From Granulicella mallensis MP5ACTX8 (GTDB taxonomy: Bacteria; Acidobacteriota; Terriglobia; Terriglobales; Acidobacteriaceae): a stretch of DNA of 64,000 bases. The DNA is taken from the NCBI RefSeq assembly GCF_000178955.2, contig NC_016631.1, positions 5,456,001 through 5,520,000 on the forward strand, written 5' to 3'. The stretch's first letter is position 1, and the number at the start of each line of letters is the position of its first letter. Below are positions 55,230-64,000 of this stretch, piece after piece. Position numbers and translations under genes: made by a program. The notes under the pieces are model-generated. The model was not told the DNA's origin, did not search any database, and saw only the letters and a program-made list of their open reading frames with translations.

Positions 55230-56672
55230 TTGCGTCACTTCCAGTCTGCTTTGAAAAGTCTGCCCGCCACGTCGTCAGCGTTGCCCACGATCTTCGCTCT
55301 CGCTATCACGCTACTCATCTCCGGCTGCGGAGGCAGTGGAAGTGGCAGTGGCAGTGGAGGCACCTCCTCCGGAACACCCGCGATTTCATCCGTTACGGTG
55401 AAATGTTCGCCAACCTCGATCTCTACGAATCAGACCTCGGCCTGCACACCGACGGTGAGCGGCACTGGGAGTTTCAGCAGTGCCGTGACGTGGTCCCTCA
55501 GCCCATCAAGCATTGGCTCGGTGAGCAGCACGGGTGTCTTTACGCCAACAACGACAGGAGCCGCAACCATAACCGCCGCATCCACACAGGACGCAACCAA
55601 GTCGGGTTCTATGGCCGTCACCGTCACCGCATCCGGTCAAACCACGACGGGTTACATAGTCGGACTTGCATCCCTTGCAACCGGAGGCACGACCGCCGCG
55701 GAATGGCAGCTTACCTCCGGCAGCTCAACAGCCGTCGCTTCGGCGTTGCCCTTGCCCAGCGGCGTGACAGGTGGTTCTGTAGCCACCGGCATAGCGGTCT
55801 CCGGCAGCGATGTGTATGTGGCAGGAGACGCGGTCTCGAATGGCTATTTGATCGCCGCATACTGGGTGAATGGCACGGCCACGACGTTGCCCTTGCCCAG
55901 CGGCATATTAAACTCAGTGGGCACGGGCATCGCGGTCTCCGGCAGCGACGTGTATGTGGCGGGCGACGCGTATAACGGTGACGCGGAGGAGACTGGGACC
56001 GCTGCATACTGGGTGAACGGCACACTGAAAACCTTGCCTTTGCCCAGCGGCACGACAGGCGCTGTAGCTAATGGAATCGCGGTTTCTGGCAGCAATGTGT
56101 ACGTGGCGGGCGACCTGGGTCTCACGGCGGGCACCGAGATCGCCGGGTACTGGGCGAACGGCACTCCCAAAATTTTGCCTTTGCCCAGCAGCACGTTGCA
56201 ATCATCGGCCACCAGCATCGCTGTCTCCGGCAGCAACGTGTATGTGGCGGGGTATGCGGTTGACAACGCGGTGTCCAATACGACCGCCGCATACTGGGTG
56301 AATGGCACGCTCGAAACTTTGTCCTTGCCCAGCGGCACGGTAGGTGCTGTAGCCAATGGAATCGCGGTTTCTGGCAGCGATGTGTATGTGGCGGGGTATG
56401 GGTATGAGAACGACGCGCCGGAGACCGAGATCGCCGCATACTGGGTGAATGGCAAGGCCACGACGTTACCCCTGCCCAGCGGCACGACAAGTGCTCAAGC
56501 CACCGGGATTGCGGTCTCCGGCAGCAACGTGTATGTGGTGGGCTCGGGGTATAACAGCGCGACTCAGACCTATACCCCCGCATACTGGGTGAACGGCACA
56601 CTGGAAACCTTGCCTTTGTCCAGCGGCACGATAGGGGCTCAAGCCACCGGAATCGCGCTCTTGCCTCAGTAG
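55230..56672 (+). CDS. Lipoprotein with Ig-like domain and six tandem 49-residue repeats
   Basis: A 480-aa surface-type protein. The lipobox LISGC is followed by a Gly/Ser linker. A BIG2-like Ig domain spans about 50-130 (SVTVKCSPTSISTNQTSACT). Six near-identical units of 48-51 residues follow, each with GIAVSGSDVYVAGD, AYWVNGTATTLPLPSG, preceded by one degenerate unit; this looks like a beta-propeller. The start is TTG, with GAGG 8 nt upstream. The repeats are alike at the DNA level as well, so copy number may vary between strains. Binding partner unknown. Confidence 0.8.
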   Translation: MRHFQSALKSLPATSSALPTIFALAITLLISGCGGSGSGSGSGGTSSGTPAISSVTVKCSPTSISTNQTSACTPTVSGTGSFSSAVTWSLSPSSIGSVSSTGVFTPTTTGAATITAASTQDATKSGSMAVTVTASGQTTTGYIVGLASLATGGTTAAEWQLTSGSSTAVASALPLPSGVTGGSVATGIAVSGSDVYVAGDAVSNGYLIAAYWVNGTATTLPLPSGILNSVGTGIAVSGSDVYVAGDAYNGDAEETGTAAYWVNGTLKTLPLPSGTTGAVANGIAVSGSNVYVAGDLGLTAGTEIAGYWANGTPKILPLPSSTLQSSATSIAVSGSNVYVAGYAVDNAVSNTTAAYWVNGTLETLSLPSGTVGAVANGIAVSGSDVYVAGYGYENDAPETEIAAYWVNGKATTLPLPSGTTSAQATGIAVSGSNVYVVGSGYNSATQTYTPAYWVNGTLETLPLSSGTIGAQATGIALLPQ

Positions 56673-56675
56673 GCT

Positions 56676-57117
56676 CTGGCCAAGGGCCGGGTGATTCCGC
56701 TCACAGATCGGGCATCTACTTATTCTGAAAGATTGTCTCGAATGGCAGTCCGGCGGGTATGTTTTTGCCAATCGGGACGGAAAGCCTTACCTCGGAACGT
56801 CGATAAATCGCCCGCACCGGAAGGCTGTCACACCGAAGGTGACAGGTAAGCGCCGCCCGCTCTTCCCTGCGGATTTTGTACTGCACTCCCTACGCCATAC
56901 AATGCTAACTAGGCTCGGTAGGTCGGGAGTGGATGCGTTCACCATGATGCGGATTGCTGGTCACAGCAGCATCGTGGTGTCACAGCGGTACATCCACCCC
57001 ACCCCGGAGGCAGTGGAACGCGCTTTCGAGCGGCTTCAACTGTCTGGCGACTTCGCCGTTATCGAGCCAAAAAGACAGCCACCCGCTACAGCATCCGCAA
57101 CATTGGAACTAGCGTAG
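56676..57117 (+). pseudogene. Truncated and frameshifted tyrosine recombinase (integrase) remnant
   Basis: The remnant starts mid-domain (AKGRVIPLTDRA), then shifts frame near 56720 (ILKDCLEWQSGGYVFANRDG). It then continues in one frame to a normal C-terminus with HSLRHTMLTRLG (catalytic H and R) and GHSSIVVSQRYIHP (H and Y). The N-terminal half, including the first catalytic arginine, is absent. It abuts the 5' side of tRNA-Ile2 and may be left from an earlier element at that locus. Confidence 0.8.
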
Positions 57118-57133
57118 CGCGTAAGTTGTTGCA

Positions 57134-57210
<77 letters not shown>

Positions 57211-57373
57211 CTCCAAGACTCAGTAAATCCATATAAACAAAACAAAAATAGACATTTATATTGTTGGGCTGCCTGACAAAGGTGCCGAGTTAGCTTGAGT
57301 CAAGGTCGCTCGATTCGCGTTTCGGTACAATTGCGGTACAGTACTGGGTGAAGCGGCCTGTCCAGGAGATACC

Positions 57374-58474
57374 GTGGCGACTATCGTCAAGACTCCATCT
57401 GCTACTTGGAAGGCCGTCATCCGCAAGACCGGCTGGCCCACGACCGCGAAGACCTTTCGCACCAAACGGGACGCAGAAGACTGGTCGCGCCGCACTGAAG
57501 ACGAGATGGTGCGCGGCGCGTACATTCAGCGGGCAGGTGCTGATCGTCTTACCGTAGCGGATGCTCTGACGCGATACCTAGCGGAGATAACGCCGAGCAA
57601 GCGGCCAAGCTCTCAAGTATCAGATCGGCAGAGATCGGCAATCCTCACGAAACACTTGGGCAAATACTCCCTGGCCGCAGTCACTCCCGAAGTTGCCGCA
57701 AAGTTTCGAGACGTACGACTTGCCGGCGAAGATCGGAAGGATGACATAGGCGGGCCCGTTCCACGTTCAAATGACACTGTTCGGCTCGACCTGGCATTAC
57801 TGGGACACCTCTTCACAATTGCAATAAAAGAGTGGGGTATCGGGCTACCCGCGAATCCAGTCATGAACATCCGTAGACCAACGCCAGCTCCTGGTCGCAA
57901 CCGTCGCCTCTCTGCTGGCGAGGAAGCTAAGCTTCTCAAGGCTGTTGCCCTGCACAGTAATCCGATGCTCCGCTGGATCGTGAGCATCGCTCTTGAGACG
58001 GGGATGCGCTCCTCCGAGATCACCGGGCTTCGCCGAATGCAAGTGGACTTGGATCGTCGAATTGTGCGGTTGTTGGAGACAAAGAACACGACGCCACGCA
58101 CCGTTCCTTTGAGTAAAGATGCCGTCGAGATTTTCCGTGAGGCGATAACGCATCCGGTACGGCCCATAGATACCGATTTGATCTTCTTCGGAGAGCCCGG
58201 TCGAGATGGCAAGCGTCGTCCCTACAACTTCAACCCTGTATGGCTGAACATCAAGCGCGAACAGGGGCTCGCCGATGTCCGCTTCCACGATATGCGACAT
58301 GAGGCGGTAAGCCGATTCGTCGAAGCAGGCTTCTCGGACCAGGAGGTCTCCGCAATCAGTGGTCACAAGTCGATGCAAATGTTGAAGCGTTACACACATC
58401 TGCGAGCTGAAGACTTAGTGGCTCGGATGGACGAGGCCGCGTTACGGCATAGAGGTCAAGTGCGTGAAGCGTAG
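57374..58474 (+). CDS. int: Tyrosine recombinase (island integrase)
   Basis: A 366-aa phage-type integrase. The core-binding domain is at about 55-165 and the catalytic domain at about 175-350. Catalytic residues are R212 (ETGMRSSEITGL), K237, H305 and R308 (HDMRHE), H331 (GHKSMQ) and nucleophile Y340. The start is GTG with AGGAG 6 nt upstream. An N-terminal Arm-like domain (about 1-50) is present. It begins 164 bp after the attL and is expected to recombine the tRNA-derived 47-bp sites. The protein appears intact. Confidence 0.92.
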   Translation: MATIVKTPSATWKAVIRKTGWPTTAKTFRTKRDAEDWSRRTEDEMVRGAYIQRAGADRLTVADALTRYLAEITPSKRPSSQVSDRQRSAILTKHLGKYSLAAVTPEVAAKFRDVRLAGEDRKDDIGGPVPRSNDTVRLDLALLGHLFTIAIKEWGIGLPANPVMNIRRPTPAPGRNRRLSAGEEAKLLKAVALHSNPMLRWIVSIALETGMRSSEITGLRRMQVDLDRRIVRLLETKNTTPRTVPLSKDAVEIFREAITHPVRPIDTDLIFFGEPGRDGKRRPYNFNPVWLNIKREQGLADVRFHDMRHEAVSRFVEAGFSDQEVSAISGHKSMQMLKRYTHLRAEDLVARMDEAALRHRGQVREA

Positions 58475-58811
58475 CCGCCAATTGATCTCTGAACATGCGG
58501 AAGCCCGACAACTGGGCGGTACACCGGGGTTCATGCGCGAGCAGGGCAGTCAGCGCTGGTTTCTGCGCATGACGATCACGCCCGACGATGGCAGCGCGGC
58601 GTGGGAGCACAGCGATACGCTGACGTACTCATCTCCCGAGCGGGCAGCGCGTGTGTGTGCCGTTGGGCTGACGGTGCCGGTGCGGTACAGCCCCATCGAT
58701 CATTCGGTGATGATGACCGACCTGATAGCCATGGGCCTCGAAGACTCTTTCCTGCTGCAGTGCAAGCAGTGGAACGCGGCGGTCGCGAACGGAACGACGA
58801 ACGACCTTTGA
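58464..58811 (+). CDS. Unknown small island protein
   Basis: A 115-aa protein that starts at a GTG overlapping the integrase end by 11 nt; an ATG at 58533 (MREQGSQRWFLRM) is a second candidate. It has an acidic and aromatic C-terminal part (MTDLIAMGLEDSFLLQCKQW) and no signal peptide. It could be an excisionase-like partner based on position, but the sequence does not show it. Confidence 0.45.
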   Translation: MKRSRQLISEHAEARQLGGTPGFMREQGSQRWFLRMTITPDDGSAAWEHSDTLTYSSPERAARVCAVGLTVPVRYSPIDHSVMMTDLIAMGLEDSFLLQCKQWNAAVANGTTNDL

Positions 58812-59023
58812 AGGGATCTGATGCGACAGCGACGTACATTGATGAGCATGATCCCTATCACCATCGTTGTTCAGGGTACAAAATCGTCGTAGTGGGTAGC
58901 GTCTGGAACGCTCGAGTCTCTTGGACTCTGGGAATACATTTCACCACCGACGGTCTTCATCACCTGGCAGCAGATGAACTAGCGCCTTTGAACCCGCGTT
59001 ATTCTTTCGACCCTGAAGAATAA
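58806..59023 (+). CDS. Possible small island protein
   Basis: About 72 residues from a TTG at 58806, ending LNPRYSFDPEE. The C-terminal portion (GYKIVVVGSVWNARVSWTLG) has plausible strand pattern, but no ribosome site or family is seen. It could be noncoding. Confidence 0.3.
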
Positions 59024-59117
59024 GACTTTCGCCAACTCTCCCATTTACAATGCCAATGGAACCCTACACAGCCGGGTGAGGTGAGCAGTGGTAAGTAGGA
59101 CAGGAACACTTGCGCGT

Positions 59118-59306
59118 ATGCGTTTGGGGCAAGCGTTCATCGTCCTGCTATCGGTAGGTTTACTCGCCGGTTGCTGGCAGGCCGTTCAAGTGCACAACTA
59201 CCAATCATTGCTGATCGCGGTTCCGGTGAACGTGGTTTTGCAGTTCAGGTTGATCGCTTTCATTCGCAAACAGAAACAGATTATGGCGCGCAGGTTCGCA
59301 AGGTAA
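59118..59306 (+). CDS. Small two-helix membrane protein of the island
   Basis: A 62-aa protein with two membrane segments (FIVLLSVGLLAGCWQAV and LLIAVPVNVVLQFRLIAFI) and a basic C-terminus. The ATG lacks a strong ribosome site; a GTG ten codons upstream is an alternative. Function unknown. Confidence 0.4.
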   Translation: MRLGQAFIVLLSVGLLAGCWQAVQVHNYQSLLIAVPVNVVLQFRLIAFIRKQKQIMARRFAR

Positions 59307-59446
59307 GAGAGAACACCCACCAAACCGAGGGCATCCCGAGCGGCGGTTTTTGACGGTCAAGACTCCACGCGGCAGCAATGGCAAAATGAAGACTGAGGTT
59401 TACGCCTCCGGGCCGATTCCTTCGGTGCTGATGAAGGATTAGGGTA

Positions 59447-59644
59447 ATGCCGATCCGGAATCTTGCGACGTGGAATCAGCAGAAAACGCTGGAACGCTTC
59501 TGGGACGGGCGGGCGATAATTGAGCGTCTAGCTATGATGCCTAACGATGCGCTTATCTATGGCTTCAACCACGACCTGTTCTTTCAGACAATACGTTCCT
59601 TGGTCGATAGCAGCTTGACAAAGCAGAGAAAAGACAAGTTTTGA
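59447..59644 (+). CDS. Small island protein, unknown function
   Basis: A 65-aa protein (MPIRNLATWNQQKTLERFWD). It has AAGGA upstream at a long distance. A mix of charged and aromatic residues suggests a small folded protein. No family recognised. Confidence 0.35.
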   Translation: MPIRNLATWNQQKTLERFWDGRAIIERLAMMPNDALIYGFNHDLFFQTIRSLVDSSLTKQRKDKF

Positions 59645-59906
59645 GAAATTGAGCACCGTCACCCGCAACGGCCAGAGCGCCCGTTATTTTTGAGTGCAAG
59701 GTAGTGGCAACACAAAATTTCAAACCCATGTCAAAGATGGAAAATGGTGCCTGATATTTGGGGAGATCGTTTACCTGCCCGATCCATATCCAGTTTTTTA
59801 AGAGCTGAAATCCAATCGCTAAAAGTCGCAGAGGAACATAAAGAAAACACCCACTTTCTGGCTTCATAGCGTCTTATTTCATTTGCACTTGCGGCATTGG
59901 GGAGCA

Positions 59907-59953
59907 ACTCATAATCCCTTGGTTGGGGGTTCAAATCCCTCCGGGCCCACCAT
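59907..59953 (+). repeat. attR: 47-bp direct repeat of the tRNA-Ile2 3' half
   Basis: Identical to 57164-57210. It marks the right boundary of the island and is not itself a complete tRNA. Confidence 0.95.
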
Positions 59954-60426
59954 TTCTATCTTCATCCCTGATCGCTAGTGCGTGTCATCAAACTGCTTCT
60001 GGAGCGAATCGAACTGTGCAAACAGCTTGTTGAGGCACGGTGAGGATGGGGATTCGGTCAGATATCGCGCCTATCAGAAAATTCAATACGGCGCATAACG
60101 AAAAAGTGCGAAGTCGTGCGAAATTCTATCTCGCCTCATCGTGAAATCCCCTCGTCCCCTCTGGGCTTGAGAGTTCTCGAAGCGATGCCGAAGACCTTCG
60201 CACATGGCTTTTGGTGATGTGTCGCATAAAAATAAGCTCTTTGCGCAAACAGTGCTTGCTGTTCCGTGCGGCACTGGGTACGGTACAGCTACTGCAACAC
60301 AATTCTCAGCCTCTTTAAATTGCCGCCCGGGAGCCTGCAAGCCAGCTCCAAAAGGGCCTGCCCTACGTGTTTTTATTGGGGACCTTTACCCCTTTTGCCT
60401 ACTTAACCCGATCAAGGAGTCTTGCC
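59954..60426. other. 473-bp gap upstream of amtB
   Basis: No coding frame with a credible start was found. I looked for a sigma-54 promoter (GG-N10-GC) for amtB and saw no convincing match. An AAGGAG site belongs to amtB. Confidence 0.5.
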
Positions 60427-61998
60427 ATGCCCTCCGCCCGAACCCAGGAAGCACGTCCCTCCTTCTCGCAGAAACTCATGCGCCTCAGCACACGGCTGCG
60501 CGATGCAGAGTGGCGCCGCTACGGCGCTACGCTCCTTGCCGGTAAAGTCCTCGGCGTCACCGCCGTGATGGCGGTGGCCGCTGTGGTGACCGAACTTTGT
60601 TTCGCGAAGGTGTTCGCCGCGGATACTCCGGCGATCAAAGTAGCCGACGTGATCAGCCCGATCAACACCATGTGGACGCTGGTCGCGGCCTTCCTCGTCT
60701 TCGGCATGCAGGTCGGGTTCACCATGCTGGAGGCGGGCTTCTGCCGCTCACGCGAGACCGTCAATGTGCTGATGGAGTGCATCGTCGACACCTGTCTTTG
60801 CGGCCTGCTCTTCTATGCCATCGGCTTCGCCTTCATGTTCTCCCATGGCAATGGCTTTATCGGCTACCACTGGTTCTTCCTGAAGGACATTCCCACGACC
60901 TACGAATCGAGCGGCGTCAGCTTTCTCGCCTTCTGGATCTTCCAGTTCGCGTTCGCCGATACCTGTTCCACTATTACTTCGGGCGCTATGATCGGCCGCA
61001 CCGGCTTTGTGGGCGATCTGCTCTACAGCCTTGCAGTTTCGGGATTCATCTACCCCATCATCGGCCACTGGGCATGGGGGCCGGACGGCTTCCTGGCTAC
61101 GATGGGCACTGCGGGATACTTTCTTCCGCACCTGGGACAGAGCTTCCATGACTTCGCCGGTTCGACGGTGGTCCACACCATCGGCGGCATGGTGGCACTG
61201 GCCGGATCGATCGTCCTGGGACCTCGGCTGGGACGCACCTTCAAGCGCGACGGCGGCGGGCCCATGCTGCCGCACGATCTGACCATCGCCGCCTCGGGAG
61301 CGCTGCTGCTCTGGTTCGGCTGGTATGGCTTCAATCCCGGCTCGACGCTTTCCGCCATGGACTTCGAAGGCATCGGGCGCGTCTCTGCGAACACCACGCT
61401 CGCGGCGTGCGCTGCCGGTCTCAGCGCGATGTTTATGTCTTACCCGATGAGCAAGAAGTGGGACATCAGCTTCACGGTCAACGGCTTCCTGGCGGGCCTG
61501 GTTGCGATTACCTGTCCCTGCTACTGGGTCAGCCCGACAGGCTCGATTCTTATCGGAGCGGTGGCGGGCGTCGTCGTGGTCCTCGGCGTGGAGCTGCTCG
61601 AGTACCTGCGCATCGACGATCCGATCGGCGCGGTTCCCGTGCACGGCCTCTGCGGGATCTGGGGAACGCTGTCGCTGGGTCTCTTCGCGATCGGCAAGTA
61701 TGGAGTGAGCGGCCCCACGGCGCCGGATAACAGCGCGCCGCTGACAGGGCTCTTCTACGGCGGCGGTCTTACGTTGATGAAGGCGCAGTTGATCGGCAGC
61801 GCCATCATTACGCTTTCCACCTTTGCCGTGGCCCTGCTGGTGATGTGGCTGGTGAATCTGACCGGAACGCTGCGCGTCTCGCACGAAGGCGAACTGTACG
61901 GGCTCGACCTCCACGAGCACGGCATCACGGCCTATCCCGAGTACGTCATCACGAGCCTCGGCTCTCCCTCCGGCCTCTCGGTACCCAGCGAGAAGTAG
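60427..61998 (+). CDS. amtB: Ammonium transporter
   Basis: A 523-aa Amt-family channel. AAGGAG lies 8 nt before the ATG at 60427 and decides it over an ATG 20 codons upstream. A basic cytoplasmic N-terminus and a first hydrophobic segment (LAGKVLGVTAVMAVAAVV), likely a signal sequence, precede the Amt core with eleven helices. Amt signatures are DFAGSTVVHTIGGMVALAG and FGWYGFNPGST. The C-terminal tail with DLHEHGITAYPE is typical for PII-regulated channels. It lies 40 bp ahead of glnK; PII binds and closes the channel when nitrogen is plentiful. Confidence 0.95.
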   Translation: MPSARTQEARPSFSQKLMRLSTRLRDAEWRRYGATLLAGKVLGVTAVMAVAAVVTELCFAKVFAADTPAIKVADVISPINTMWTLVAAFLVFGMQVGFTMLEAGFCRSRETVNVLMECIVDTCLCGLLFYAIGFAFMFSHGNGFIGYHWFFLKDIPTTYESSGVSFLAFWIFQFAFADTCSTITSGAMIGRTGFVGDLLYSLAVSGFIYPIIGHWAWGPDGFLATMGTAGYFLPHLGQSFHDFAGSTVVHTIGGMVALAGSIVLGPRLGRTFKRDGGGPMLPHDLTIAASGALLLWFGWYGFNPGSTLSAMDFEGIGRVSANTTLAACAAGLSAMFMSYPMSKKWDISFTVNGFLAGLVAITCPCYWVSPTGSILIGAVAGVVVVLGVELLEYLRIDDPIGAVPVHGLCGIWGTLSLGLFAIGKYGVSGPTAPDNSAPLTGLFYGGGLTLMKAQLIGSAIITLSTFAVALLVMWLVNLTGTLRVSHEGELYGLDLHEHGITAYPEYVITSLGSPSGLSVPSEK

Positions 61999-62038
61999 AC
62001 CCTATCTACTCGAACGACACGATAAGCGAGGAACGACA

Positions 62039-62377
62039 ATGACGAAAGTGGAAGCTATCATTCGCCCCAGCCAATTCGATAAGGTCCAGGAAGCGCTTGC
62101 CCAGCTCGGGATTGAAGGTATGACCGTGTCCGAAGTTCGCGGACACGGTCGCCAGAAAGGCCATACCGAGAGCTATCGGGGAAGGGAGTATGCCATCAGC
62201 CTGATTCCCAAGGTGCGCATCGAAATTGTTGTTACCGATGAGCGCGTGGAACCTGTGATCGATGCCATCCTTGTGAACGCCGCTACCGGGGAGATCGGGG
62301 ATGGAAAGATCTTCCTCTACAAGGCTGAGGATGCCATCCGTATTCGCAACCAGGACCGGGGTGAGATTGCGCTGTAG
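62039..62377 (+). CDS. glnK: Nitrogen regulatory PII protein
   Basis: A 112-aa trimeric PII signal protein. The T-loop has YRGREY with Y51, the uridylylation position in proteobacteria, and Y46. The B-loop (TGEIGDGKIF) and C-loop are present. GAGGAA precedes the ATG. Adjacency to amtB identifies it as GlnK-like. It senses ATP, ADP and 2-oxoglutarate and regulates the channel. No uridylyltransferase gene is in the window. Confidence 0.95.
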   Translation: MTKVEAIIRPSQFDKVQEALAQLGIEGMTVSEVRGHGRQKGHTESYRGREYAISLIPKVRIEIVVTDERVEPVIDAILVNAATGEIGDGKIFLYKAEDAIRIRNQDRGEIAL

Positions 62378-62434
62378 CTTGCGGTTGGTTTCCTAGTCAA
62401 TTCCCGGTTCAGGCCGAGAGCCCCTGCGGGAACC

Positions 62435-62929
62435 TTAGTTGTACTGAAGCTCGTGCGGCGCGGGCCAGGTCATCGTGCCGTCGGCGCGATTCACATACAT
62501 GAAGACCTTGTGGTCGCCGTTCACGCGGACGGCGACGATAATGCCCGTGCCAAACGTCCCCGTGCCGTCGGTCTTCGAGATATCGACGTGATGCGAGAGG
62601 ACGGGCCCCTTGACCGGACTGTCGATCGTCCAGTCTTCGGTGAAGCGATTGAGCGAATAGCCGGAGTACTTATCGGGATGCTGCTGCCAGTTGGGATCGT
62701 TGTTATAGATGCCGTAGGCCTTGCTGTAGTCCTTCGCCTCGAGCGCGTCGAAGAAGGTGTTCACCTTGTGCTCGGTGCTGAGATTGGAGAAGAGCCATCC
62801 GTGGCCCAGCATGAAGCCGGCAAGCGTCAGCACGACGAAGAGCAGAATAAGCACACCGCCGGCGATCAGCAGGTTGCGGTTCAGGTTTTCGCGGCGGGCA
62901 TTGTAGGCAGGGGCGTCCAGCAGGCTCAT
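62435..62929 (-). CDS. Single-pass membrane protein, unknown function
   Basis: A 164-aa protein with a cytoplasmic N-terminus, one transmembrane helix (about 20-44) and an external domain of about 115 residues. LSTEHKVNTFFDALEAKDYS recalls DUF4878-like or NTF2-like folds that begin with a helix. It is followed by the yraN gene upstream on the same strand (24 bp gap), so they may be co-transcribed. No function can be stated. Confidence 0.7.
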   Translation of the reverse strand: MSLLDAPAYNARRENLNRNLLIAGGVLILLFVVLTLAGFMLGHGWLFSNLSTEHKVNTFFDALEAKDYSKAYGIYNNDPNWQQHPDKYSGYSLNRFTEDWTIDSPVKGPVLSHHVDISKTDGTGTFGTGIIVAVRVNGDHKVFMYVNRADGTMTWPAPHELQYN

Positions 62930-62953
62930 GATTCGGTTTCCTCTTCTGGAATA

Positions 62954-63445
62954 TTAGACACCGGAGTGGCGTAATTCGGCATGGGCGGAGAAAGCATCGC
63001 GAAAGTGTTCGAACGCCGCCCCCTCGGGCAGCAGGTAGACCGAGAGCACATCGAAGCGGATCGGGATGCGATCACGATGGGGTTCGGGGATCTGGCGAAG
63101 GTACGCCGCGGCCATGCGGCGGAGGACGCGCTGCTTGTAGAGGTCGACCTGGCTCTCGGCGGTGGCGAGGTCCCGGGCCGTGCGGGTCTTGATCTCGAAG
63201 ATCACGAGCGTGTCTCCGTCCCAGGCAACGAGGTCGAGGTCTCCCTTGATGCGGTCGGCCTTCCAGCGGCGCGCGACGATCGTATATCCCAGCGAGCGGA
63301 GGTGGAAGCAGGCTGCATCTTCGCCTTGTTCTCCGGTAAGAAGATGCTGAGGCCTGGGACTGCCGTTGGAGTTGCGCGCAGCCAGACGCTGCAGCGCAAG
63401 GTAGGCACGGCGTTCCAGGCCGAGCGTGAACGTGGCAAGGCTCAT
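62954..63445 (-). CDS. YraN-family (UPF0102) putative endonuclease
   Basis: A 163-aa protein with a PD-(D/E)xK-type core: GEQGEDAACFHLRSLGYTIVA, then GDLDLVAWDGDTLVIFEIKTR, with D and ExK in the correct spacing. The family is linked to DNA processing but has no firm function. The ATG at 63445 gives normal length; one 20 codons upstream adds residues without a ribosome site. It is divergent from pyrG. Confidence 0.85.
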   Translation of the reverse strand: MSLATFTLGLERRAYLALQRLAARNSNGSPRPQHLLTGEQGEDAACFHLRSLGYTIVARRWKADRIKGDLDLVAWDGDTLVIFEIKTRTARDLATAESQVDLYKQRVLRRMAAAYLRQIPEPHRDRIPIRFDVLSVYLLPEGAAFEHFRDAFSAHAELRHSGV

Positions 63446-63541
63446 GCGGAGAGAATAACGCGAGAATGGGGCGTTTGTGACGGGACTCTTCGCAAAAAGG
63501 CCCAAAATATCGCACGAATCGCCGGATAGAGCCCAATATAA

Positions 63542-64000
<459 letters not shown>

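Larger units (their letters stand above)
57211..59953. mobile_element. Small integrative genomic island at tRNA-Ile2
   Basis: About 2.74 kb between the two 47-bp repeats. It has a tyrosine recombinase right after the tRNA, four short unknown genes and long poorly coding stretches. No replication, transfer or phage-structure genes are present, so it is either a satellite-like element or one reduced by deletion. Its base composition is slightly lower in GC than the amtB region. Confidence 0.88.

Noticed and set aside
60100-60426. Sigma-54 promoter for amtB
   Set aside because: No GG-N10-GC pair with good flanking consensus was found.

Overview
The window reads as a chromosomal segment of an acidobacterium, most likely Terriglobia (Granulicella/Terriglobus/Edaphobacter relatives). 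The evidence is three very large Oar-like TonB-dependent receptors with an N-terminal carboxypeptidase-regulatory-like domain, a winged-helix/beta-propeller sensor-regulator, an acidobacterial VWFA-related protein, a B12-dependent ribonucleotide reductase (NrdJ), and many dispersed palindromic intergenic repeats. No 16S gene is present, so the assignment is inferred from gene content.

Layout. 1-2.2 kb: ECF sigma factor, anti-sigma factor and an unidentified third gene that leaves the window. 2.3-13.6 kb: an alpha-glucan locus (secreted GH13 amylase, TonB receptor, winged-helix/propeller regulator, secreted GH31 glucosidase). 14-20.7 kb: VWA protein, threonine dehydrogenase (tdh), alginate-lyase-family protein, glycine-zipper lipoprotein, kbl, and a BON/LysM protein. 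20.8-22 kb: a zeta-toxin-like kinase translationally coupled to a small basic protein. 22-31.4 kb: housekeeping genes (rel, hydrolase, miaA, TonB, mogA/moaB, DedA-like, PEGA-protease-PEGA). 31.4-35.1 kb: second TonB receptor. 35.9-38.2 kb: an AT-richer two-gene operon with an antiphage-type dCTP deaminase (DcdV family) and an unrecognised partner, placed directly downstream of nrdJ (38.3-41.5 kb). 42.2-45.6 kb: YtrA-type GntR regulator plus ABC-2 exporter. 45.7-47.2 kb: an IS110-family element inserted in a palindromic repeat. 47.4-54.3 kb: YceI, PfpI/GlxA/RidA genes and a third TonB receptor. 54.8-60 kb: decayed genes, a repeat lipoprotein, tRNA-Ile2(CAU) and a 2.7-kb integrative island bounded by 47-bp perfect att repeats. 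60.4-64 kb: amtB-glnK, a one-TM protein, yraN and the start of pyrG.

Two places merit most attention. (1) The IS110 element: its non-coding end upstream of the transposase carries short segments that match the two halves of its present target and its own ends, in the order expected of a bridge RNA, so guide-target pairing can be read by eye. The transposase itself has a one-base frameshift. (2) The dCTP-deaminase operon: the deaminase family is known to act alone in phage defence by depleting dCTP. Here it follows, 15 bp downstream, a conserved-looking gene of unknown function, and both sit next to the gene that makes dNTPs.
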